Positions 55,201-64,000 of a DNA stretch of 64,000 bases are shown here, in pieces (positions within the stretch are counted from its first letter, which is position 1; the number at the start of each line of letters is the position of its first letter). This stretch comes from Apiosordaria backusii (taxonomy: Eukaryota > Ascomycota > Sordariomycetes > Sordariales > Lasiosphaeriaceae). The notes beneath the pieces are model-generated. The model was not told the origin of the DNA, searched no databases, and saw only the letters and a list, made by a program, of their open reading frames with translations. Both the position numbers and the translations under genes were made by a program. The stretch is taken from assembly GCA_030549205.1 (NCBI GenBank), contig JAUKTV010000011.1:992001-1056000 (forward strand), in the 5' to 3' direction.

Positions 55201-56377
55201 CCACTGAATATTTATTTTTCAATATAGCGTTACAGGTACAGTACCCTTCAGATAGACACAAATTACATCACCGCAGGTCTCACACATAATCAGATACACA
55301 AACACCACATGTTTACGCCCCCTACACCAGCAAAGCAACAACGCAAAAAAGAATAAAAACAACGTGTTTATTGTGCCCTAAACCACACCCATGATCCTCC
55401 CTAAACTCCATTTTTGTTGTTGTAATTTGTCGATCTTGTGGGCTAATAATTGGTTGTTGTAATTGTTGTTGTATATTGTCGGTTATTGTGATTGCAAAAA
55501 ACTCAAAGAAAGAAAGAAAAAAAGAAATGCAAACCTCCCAACTCCAACTCCCCCATTTCCTTTAACTTTGAGAAAGAGAGAAAAGCCCTGGTTGATCAAA
55601 CTGACGAGCTGTGTAAGATAAGAAACTGCAAAGAACAAAAACAAAAGAAAAACAACCCTTCCACTCTTCCAGTCCCTCCATTATCGTCCCAGCTACCTAC
55701 TAGCCCTGCCGTTTGCATACGAAAACATCGAAGAACGCAGCCAGCCGAGAACGAAGCCAACCCCAACTCAAACCACCATTCCATCCCATCTCCACAGATT
55801 GTCGACAAGAAAAATCGTTTTTGATCGAGTGTGACTTTATCCATTTCTGCCGCGGGCGAGCCATGCTTGCTGTGTGCTGGGATGATTGCCATGCCAAACT
55901 GTCGGAGCTACTCAATTCAACCAACCCAACCCGCCTCCCTCCCTTACTCTACTCAGTCGCTCCCAAAAACGGGAGAAGACCTTTCGACATAGGGCCTGGA
56001 AGACAAGCAGGCGGTGAGCTGAGAATGATTGGCGATAGCGAGGAGAAGACGAGAGCGATGCTTGACGGCCAAAGTACCGCCTTGCACGCGCCAAAGAGCC
56101 GAAGTTCGAAAAAAAACCGAGAAAAAGCCAACCCATGTTGCAATGTTGATACACTTCCCCAAACAAAAACCACCACCCATCCCCTCTTCCATCTGTTGTG
56201 ATCGCCCCGAGATTGTTTTTTGCAAGAGTCATCAGCCGTCGTCTAACCCTGGCTCTGACGTCCATCACCACCACTCTGGCCTCGACGACCACCACTCCCA
56301 GCACTGCCACCGCCCCGGCCATTACCACCACGTCCATTACCACCCTGACTCTGACCTTGACCGCCCTGGGTGAAATC
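55201..56377. other. Convergent intergenic region
   Basis: 3' flanks of the SET gene (+) and RRM gene (-). There are A-rich and TTGTTGT-rich parts near 55340-55520. No gene supported. Confidence 0.4.
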
Positions 56378-58089
56378 CTACTCCCCCCGGGGACGCTTGG
56401 TACCATGAGGATTCTGGTTCTGGCTGTTGCCCCCACCACCACCGCTAAAACCCCCAGATCCCCCACCAAACCCAAACGGCTGATTAAACTGATTTCCCAT
56501 CCCTTGGAACGCTGTCACGGCCATTCTCGCGTTAGCACTCTGTTTGAAAAGGAGAAGAAGAACAAGAACTCGGGGATCTCTCACCAGGCATACCACCCAT
56601 AGGTCCACCACCCATCCCCACACCCATCGGCCCGCCGCCCATCATCATCGGGTTCGGCACCCCCCCCATCCCCATCCCCATCATCCCCCCCCCCGCAGCA
56701 CCACCCATCCCCCCCATCGGGTTCATCGGCATCATGCCCATAGCATTTCCACCACCACCACCACCACCCCCTCCACGACCTCTCATCCCACCACCACGGC
56801 CACCACCCATCATATTCATCCCCCCTCCTCCTCCTCTACCACCGCCAAAACCACCCCCACCATAACCCCCACCCCCACCAGCGTTAAACCCCATATTATT
56901 CCCCGGAGTAAACTGATTACCCATCCCACCACCACCCCCCTGGTTGTAATTGTTATACCCCCCACCACCACCACCACCAACGCGATGGTTCATCCCGCCG
57001 CGAGGAGCGTAGTTACCCCTCCCGCCGCGGTACCCACCGCCACCTCCCCCAAAACCACCACCACCACCCCCCTGATAACCATTGCTCATCCGCTGCTGCT
57101 GCTGCTGATGATGATCACCATGACCATGACCAGGACCAACCGGCACCCTCCCCCCCCCCCACCACCACCACCACCACCACCACCCTGTCCATCTCTAGCC
57201 CCCCCCCCCCCACCACCACCACCACCACCAGCACGATTAGGCGTATCCTTCGGCAGCGTCCGGAAAGGGTTAAAAGTCGGGTTATTATAAATCGCCGTCG
57301 CCCGCTTCGAACCAGGCTGGCTCGGCTCATTCGCAAGCGCCTCAAGCCTATGCCTGACCGCCGTGGCGGCCTGCTGCGAGGTGAACTCGACGTACGCTTG
57401 TCTAATCCCATCTGTCAGCCATTCCACTCAACAACAACAACAACAACAACAACAACTTTAAACCTGAACTGGAAAAAAACTGAGGAAGAAAAAAACAACA
57501 TAACATACCCCTTACTCTTCCCATTAACCTTATGCTCACTAAACGTAATCTCCTTCAGTTCCCCCTCGCACTCCGCCTGACGAGCCCACCCACGAATATC
57601 ATCATCCGTCGTCCACCAATTCAGCTCAGAAATCAGCAGCGCGGTAGTAGCGCCGGGATCCACCGGCCGCTCGTCCGATCCCTCCCCCTCCTTGCGCTTG
57701 ATGCCCTGCTTGGGAGGGTGCGGGTGCGGGGGCGGGCGGGGGCTCTGGCTGCTGCTGCTGCTCTCCTTCATCTGACCGCCGCCGCCCGACGACTTGCCAA
57801 GGTTGTCGTAGCGGTGGTCGTCATTGCCGTTGTTGTTGTTGTTGTTGTGGCCTTGACCCTGGCCCCGGCCCCGGCCCTGACCCTGACCCTCGCCGGCGTA
57901 GTCATAGTCGCCGTCGTCGTCGTGGTTCCCGCCGTGGCCGTGGCCATTGCTGGCGTGGGGGTGGGCGTGGGCAGCATCCTCGCCGTCATAGTGACCGCCG
58001 CCGCCGCCGCCGCCATTGCCGCCGCCCTGATGATGATCATTCTTCTCATCCCCGTAGACGTCGAGCACGAAATCATCCGCCTCGGCCAT
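56378..58089 (-). CDS. Gly-rich RRM protein (CPSF6/CFIm68-like), with reading-frame break
   Basis: Proposed exons are 58089-57509, 57401-56585 and 56511-56378. Intron 1 is GTATGT...TTAG. Intron 2 is 73 nt with a CTAAC branch point 20 bases before its GACAG end. The N-terminus is rich in Asp, His, Gly and Asn (YDYAGEGQGQGRGRGQGQGH). The single RRM reads ALLISELNWWTTDDDIRGWA, LKEITFSEHKVNGKSKG and, after intron 1, QAYVEFTSQQAATAVRHRLE, as in 3'-processing factor CPSF6. A Gly/Met/Asn-rich tail follows and ends QNPHGTKRPRGE. Between a stop (TAG, 57197-57195) in the tail frame and 57147, the RRM frame must shift to the tail frame; the only sequence there is GGT repeats and a run of 11 G (57150-57160), consistent with one missing base. 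Without a shift the protein ends about 20 residues later. Confidence 0.82.
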
Positions 58090-61000
58090 TGTGAGATGAT
58101 AATTGCTTGTGTAAGAAGTCTTGTTGTGTGTGTGTGCTTTGAAAATCAGATATGTGATTTATAAGCCCTGGCTATGGATTAGAATACATGCCCCAAATTT
58201 ATAAAAAGAAAAAAAAAAACAAAAAAAAAAAAAAAACAGATGCGGTTGAGAGAGTCGTAAATCAGCAACCTCAGCTCGAGACAGCAAAGTCCCCAGCCTC
58301 AACGCCGACCAAAGTGAAAGTGCAAAAGAGATATGATGATGCGATGAAAAAGGATGATTCCAATAGAGAGAGATGTGACAGGAAAACAAAAAGGCAGAGA
58401 GTTTGTAATACGTACACTTCGATCAACCTCAAAAGGTGGCGACCGACGGAAATTGAAATCAAGGAGTCAAGCTCTGTGCTTGTGAACCCCTGGTGCTGGC
58501 TTCTTGTTTTGCCCTTCTTCCCTCCCAAGTGTGGTTGTTCTTGGAGATACAGGTGTGAAAGATGAGGACTCAATCCCAGCGTCTTGCTTGCTCTTGACTT
58601 GCCAACTCTGAAACCCCAGCCTGAGACCCTAAATAATGGTTACTGTTTGTTCTCCTTAAAAAAATATGTGAGATCGGAGTAAAGACTGTGCAGTTAGTGG
58701 GAAATTACTGAGCGGATGTAAGATAAATGTAGGAGAATGAGGAACGAATGTAGGACGAATGAAGGACAAATGCAAGACGAACTCCCGAGGGAAGCCTAGT
58801 GAACTCTAGACAACTCCTGCCCGAGCATCGATTGTCGTGAGCAAGTCCGTTGACCCTAAGTAAACAAAGGGAAAAGGGGTGGGAAAAGCGGGTCTGCCAA
58901 GACCGGTGAGTTGTGGGGTGTGCAGGGGCCGTGAATATGGGCTAGGGTTGTGTGTGTGCAACACAGGCAGATGGTGTAGTGGGTGCTGACGACCAAATAG
59001 TGACTCGGGCGAGCGAAGAAGGAAAGTCGTTGATGATTGTTTAGGCCGATGATCGGCATCGGTATGATGGTAAACTTACGTTGAGGTCAGGTCGATACGT
59101 TCTGTAGAGTTACCGCGGATTAGTTTCAGGCCCGTGACTCGTGCATAGTAATGAATGAAGACAAAAGGCATACCTTGTGATTGAACGAGACGGCCAGGCC
59201 GGGAGACTGGAGATGACGAAGAACTATGCTCGAGGTTAGTTAACTACTCGACAGGCAGGCCACATGCAGACGCAAAATCGTGAGAGTGCGGGGAGAATGG
59301 ATGCGAAAGATGTAGGCAGCTATACCAGTGTAAAGGACTTCTGCGATGGGGTTGCCTAGTGGTGAGGAGTTGATGAAGAAGACGATGAAGGAGGAAAAGA
59401 GTGAGGGATTGGAAGAGATGAGTAGATATTTGTATCCGCGAGTCATGCGCTAGCAGACAATGAAGTGTGAACAAGGTAAGTGAGCGGATGAAGACAGCGG
59501 ATAAGGGAGGGCAGCAAGTCTCATACTCGTTTGCGAGTCGCTCACTGCCAGGCGTGCGATGATGTTGGAGAGAAGAATGTACCAAATTGGGCAGACCAAG
59601 AGGTGCACCTCCAAGACCAGCGACTTGCAGGCAGAGGTATATCTAGGATCAACAACTTGTAGATCGGAAGAGTCATGTGGGGAGTGGGACTGTAGAGTTG
59701 AGACACAAGAAAAGAGAGTTTATCTTTTCAAGGCCAACTTTCCCGGTTGTGGAGGAAGTGTGTTGAAGGGAGAAAAGAAGAGCAAGAGAGAAGATTAAAT
59801 AACCTGCTGATGGGTGTTCTGGCGAACAAGGCTGATAAGCTGAGTGCTTAAGTAGGGAAGAAGAGTAATGAGCAGGCAGAAATGAGAGGTGATATTTCTG
59901 TGTCCTATGTACGTCATCGACGATAAGGATCAATGTTAAAGGAAGCCACGAAGGTAGTATGTGTAGGGGGGTAGGTAGGTACGATCGATGATAGAAGGAT
60001 CTTACTGTAGAGATGATGAGGATGTAGCAGGGTGTTTGAATGGGGCAAAGAGAAGGGAAAGCGAGACAGGACTTGAGTTGTCTGATGTCTGTCTAAACGA
60101 CTGACAAAACTAAGGACTCAAAGGCTGAAAGAAGGAGCGATGCTCAGATGGGCAAAGGAATATAACAAAGCGTGTTTGGGGAGGATAGGACGATTAAAGG
60201 GGATGACGAATTATCCGATGTTTGTTTGTTTACCCCTAATCGCTGACGAAGCCCGAAATAACGAACAGATAACAATCTGCGAATCGAGGGAAGAACGAAG
60301 GTGATATGTTCAAATGGGTAGGTACGAAGTGGGGTGAAGAAGACCTATCTGAGAAGTCTGGGGGGGTAAAGTAGAGTGAAGTGGATGAGGGACTGCTGCC
60401 ACTGGCAGTGTGGTTAAAATCCTGCGATACTTCGCTGGTGACGGATAAAACTAGTCTTCGCCCGCGACGAAAACAGGCGATGGTAGAGATCAAAAGGATA
60501 TAACAGCAAGAGATCGTAAATACATACCTGATGTGAAGATGTGATCGTGATCGCGGTTCTGGGTTTGCTGCAACTTGTGAGAAAAGGTTGCTAAGGTTAA
60601 GGTTGAGAGAAAGTGGTGGAGAAGAGAATGCCACGAAGGAGTAGAACGAGGTCGCAAGAAGAAAACTCGTGGGTTGTGTGGGGTGGAAGAGCGACCACAA
60701 GGCAGAAAAGATAGCCCTGGATGTAGGAGGGGGTCAGGGCAGAAAGGTGAGCGGTGTAGCGTACCTATGAGGGTGTTAGCACACCTGGTACTTGATTATA
60801 GCCTGGTAAACTCGATTCAATTCCAGCAGCAGAGATAACAGAAGCAGCGAAACAGGCCCAAGGACCAAAGATAGGTCGTCTGACACTGTTGCTGAACTCT
60901 CCAGCCGGTAGGCAACCCTCCGCGTCTGAGAAAAAGCCCAAGTGCCTCTACAAAGAACTACGACTGTTCTTCTTTAGTGCTGAAGAAAGTCTAGAAAACA

Positions 61001-61620
61001 CAGCAAAGACACATCTTCCGATTCCTGGCAGACATGATAATATCCATATGAACACCCAGAATCAACGAGGACGACACCGGGCTGCCTGAACAAACCAACT
61101 TTGGTGTAGGCCAGTAATCAAACATGACAGGAGGGTCATCATCTTGACGCCACTGGGCTGGCCCGAAGCCGGGGTTTATGAAGTCCTGAGAAGAGCGTGA
61201 TCCCATCACAGAGCCGCTCTGGCATATCCAGCCTCTTCCGGTGTGTAAAACAAATGTCGAGGAATCATGGAAGCACGGCTTATTCATCCGTCCAGACTTG
61301 GTGCCATCTTGAATGTGCCCTTTTCTGTCCTGGCCAGCTGATGATGATGAACAGAACCCGCCGAAGGGGAGACAGAGAAGGCTGTGACAATTTCCTGGAC
61401 TCGTTTCCAAGGCCACCTTTAAGTCGCCGCGGGGGGCCAGGAGATTGAAGTGCCTTTGACAGCAGAGGGAACCTCGATACCCGAAGCGGTGCCCTGTGTT
61501 CGTTCGTAGTCGTCGTATACAGCGTGCCTTGGATCGAGGCATTGAGGTAACTACCCTGGGACGGCCGCCTTCGCTGAGATGATGAGTTCCGGCCAGAGGG
61601 AAGCTTGAAGGCCTCGCGTC
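58090..61620. other. Gene-poor region upstream of the RRM gene
   Basis: No recognisable coding gene. A-runs lie near 58208-58240. On the minus strand several GTATGT/GTACGT-like donor motifs (for example at about 59172, 60531 and 60764) could belong to introns of a long 5' leader of the RRM gene or of a non-coding RNA, but no exon chain can be supported. Confidence 0.35.
58720..58787. repeat. Degenerate 10-11-bp tandem repeat (AATGNAGGACG)
   Basis: Five to six units around AATGTAGGACG, AATGAAGGACA and AATGCAAGACG. Intergenic, imperfect. Confidence 0.75.
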
Positions 61621-64000
61621 GTGCGCCTGTCTCGGTGTAGTGTCTGGGGCTGGCTGGCCGGCCAATGCCGGAGCCGATGCCGGAGGAGAGGGTGTGCTTA
61701 GGGAGAGGACCATTCACTTCTTAGAGGTGGCCGCCTGGGTCAACCGCTTTCGCCAGCAGAATGGGCTGTTCTCGGGGCAGATCGAGCCTGGACAGCCAGT
61801 GCCTGGCGTTCGTCTTTGGTGTTCTCGACGGTATCATTTCCTTGAGCTCGCGGCGAGTTGGTAGATAGGAAACAGCTTGTTGGAAAGGGGCCTTTGATGA
61901 AGGATCTGTAGCACGGGAGGACTTTGGTCCATGGACTGAGTTTCACCGCCAGTTGACGGTGCCGAAAGGGGGAGGAAAGACCAGCAGCCTATTGCATTGT
62001 CTCTCACCTCACCCTAAATTCCTGCCTCCCCTTGTCTCCGGCCTAGTGTCTTTGTCCCTTCTCTCCGCGCCCTGTTTTCGTCTGATGGGTTCGTCTCGTG
62101 TCTTCCTCTTGTTTCCGTTTTGGATCAGGAGCTGAGCGGCTAACGGTCGAAAGTGAGCCAGCGAGCAGAAGGCGCACAGACGACCCAGAGCGATATGCTT
62201 CGTCGAGCCACAAGGCAAGCCTCTCTCCAGTTGGCGTTGATCGAGACGTGAGCTGGCCTGTATAGCTGTTGACGGAACCAGCAAGTCAGAACCGGAAACC
62301 GGAAAGCTCGGTGGCTAAGAGGGTCTTGGTTTTCTCTGATTCCATGGGTGCTAGCCGTTCCTAGCTTGGCTTGCAGTCATGTCCGGGAAGGGATCGTGGA
62401 AAAAGGGGCTGATCTGTTGCGCTTATGCCAAGCAAAACATGTGGCTCATGCGGCCAACTTGTTGTGTGTAGCCAGTGGGGCCGAAAAAGGGGCTCTTAGA
62501 TTCTCTCAGCGAAACTGCGCGAGACACACGACCCATTACCAACAGATTCTGTTGGGAAGTCCTCGACGCCCAAGAACTCTGTTTACCTCCGCTGCCATCT
62601 TCTCTAGACTTGAGACCCCCTCGAGGCGAAGCAGAAGATGTGTTTGACCGTGCAAAAAGTCTGTGGCGAACGCTGGTTGAGTGGCTTGTCAACCACAGGC
62701 ACAGAGAACCGCACAGAGAGGAAGCGCTCAGCGTGCAAGAGACTTGTGGTCTGCTCCAAGGGTGTTATCTCTGTGCTATTGATCAACTCGGAGTCTTGAT
62801 CAAGAGCCGGGTGGCGACTAGGCGTCTGGTTTCAGACAACAGGAGGAAAGCTGGTTGACAGGTCAAAAAATGTGATTTTTTGTTTGCCGCTTTTTGCTAT
62901 TTTCTTCGTGCCACTGGCTAGTGACCATGTAGGTCAAGAAGTGTTTGAAAAACGAAGGGCTCCTGTGAGACATAGGCTGAGAAAGAAGCCTCTTGGCTGA
63001 GCTGTGCTTCACTGAACTCAGAAGCAGATAGCGGAACGAGAGTGCAGCGGAACTTGTCCAGGGCTGAAGGTACGAGTTTAGCAACTCAGTGCTTGGTGTC
63101 CACCTCTTAGAAAACGTTCTTGAGCCGCTGGTCGAGCAGTGTTGCAGGTGGGGCTTTGAAAGGAAGAAGGAGGCTCGGGCTTGCGTGGTGTAGACTATTC
63201 CTTGGTAGACCCGAGAACATTATAGTCGATGGCGACCAGCCGGGTGATAGAGGACCAAGCGATGTTCAGCAAGCTAGTGCTGGCAACGCGTTCGAAAAGG
63301 GTTTTGGGCTTGTCTGGTTGAAGCTGTTCTCTTGACCGGCTGGGTGACACTGTAGTTGGCCGCTGACATCAAGACCAAAAAGCAAAAGAGTCTTTAGGAG
63401 CCTACCGATCTCCATTTGTCTCTTGCAGAGTCTCTTGAGGTTGTGGTTACCTAAAAGGTCTGGGGAAGCGTTGGACTTTTAAGGCGGGCTCCGGCGTGTG
63501 CGGTCAAGATTGATTCGTCGGTTGGGCGAGGCTGCGCAAGGCTGAGTAAGACTGCGCATGCTATCGTATGGCAAAGCTTTAGTCGACAGCGAACGACTAG
63601 ACCAGAAAATAAGGGCGCGCTGGCCAGCAAATCCAAGCCCTTGACGTTTACCTTTTGCGTCGTGTTTTTGAAGCCACGAGCAACCGGACTATGCAGGACA
63701 GCAGGTCGTCTGAAAGTCAGGAGCGTTCGAAAAGGGGAGCAACGAGCTAGACTTGTGCGGTGAAGGTCGACTGTTCTTCGCAAATTGAGTAGCTGTTGAC
63801 AACGGCGAGTAGGCGAAGCGCCCACTGGTATGCCTCTCCGGGGCGACCTTCTCGTACAACTGGCCAGCTGAGGGCAACAAAGTCTTTCAGAACAGCATTG
63901 ACGTTGCTAAGGTTGGTGAAGGGTGGGGACCGCAACCAAACGACCGAGTATGGGAGCATCCCAGATCCTCGTATGGTCCGGCGTCACGTTCTTCGTGTCG
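61621..64000. other. Coding-like fragments without an assignable gene
   Basis: Several open segments have protein-like composition but no family I recognise. 61690-61866 (+) contains RERTIHFLEVAAWVNRFRQ. 62475-62858 (+, opening with GTG) contains EDVFDRAKSLWRTLVEWLVN. 63120-63335 (+) contains GRPENIIVDGDQPGD. 63959-63747 (-, ATG) contains LKDFVALSWPVVREGRPGEA. They lie on both strands and in different frames, with no splice chain linking them. They may be decayed genes or old repeats, and the window ends here. Confidence 0.3.

Noticed and set aside
56544..57290. 248-codon plus-strand Thr/Pro/His-rich frame
   Set aside because: Complement of the Gly-rich tail of the RRM gene; repeats of CCACCA give Pro/Thr/His runs.
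1..64000. CRISPR array, integrase or prophage-like system
   Set aside because: The window is eukaryotic with spliced genes. The repeats found are tandem microsatellites without spacers, and no integrase or transposase motif was seen.

Overview
The window looks like nuclear chromosomal DNA of a filamentous ascomycete, most likely a sordariomycete of the Sordariales type. The protein families are those of such fungi: a CFEM-like GPI-anchored protein, a fungal annexin with a long disordered N-terminus, a Zn2Cys6 regulator and a small DUF7704-type membrane protein. Introns are short (about 55-180 nt), with GT(A/G)NGT donors and CTAAC-like branch points. Three scattered tRNA-type genes each carry an intron just after the anticodon loop. 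There are no prokaryotic operons and no intact transposon was seen.

The left third (1-14 kb) is gene-dense. In order it holds the 3' end of a Tudor-SN gene (+), transaldolase (+), a membrane-anchored Ppn2/ApaH-like phosphatase (-), the cytochrome oxidase assembly factor PET191 (-), a DUF7704-like membrane protein (-), a pirin (-), a cysteine-rich hypothetical protein (+), the ribosome-quality-control hydrolase VMS1 (+) and tRNA-Glu(UUC) (-). A gene-poor stretch of about 5 kb follows, with one degenerate coding-like segment near 16 kb. Next come a CFEM-like GPI-anchored wall protein (19.1-21.2 kb) and an 11.7-kb gene-poor region. That region holds microsatellites, a 67-bp tandem duplication and a 40-bp minisatellite duplication, and ends at a Zn2Cys6 transcription factor gene (32.9-34.2 kb, -).

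The right half (38-58 kb) is gene-dense again: a leucine-type tRNA with an apparent AGG anticodon, annexin C4-like (-), a small secreted or membrane protein (-), GPI2/PIG-C (+), tRNA-Pro(UGG) (-), a DCAF11/LEC14B-like WD40 protein (+), PDCD5 (+), COQ4 (-), a SET-domain methyltransferase (+) and a CPSF6-like RRM protein (-). COQ4 and the SET gene share a 515-bp divergent intergenic region. The last 6 kb has no recognisable gene, only coding-like fragments.

Most genes are housekeeping and do not form one pathway. They touch mitochondria (PET191, COQ4, probably VMS1), translation and protein quality control (VMS1, tRNAs, DCAF11-like), cell surface and GPI anchoring (GPI2, CFEM protein), and RNA metabolism (Tudor-SN, RRM protein). 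I found no convincing new multi-gene system. The most unusual items are the leucine-type tRNA whose loop reads AGG (a proline anticodon) while its intron still complements a leucine AAG loop, the homopolymer-associated reading-frame break in the RRM gene, and the unrecognised coding-like remnants near 16 kb and 61-64 kb.
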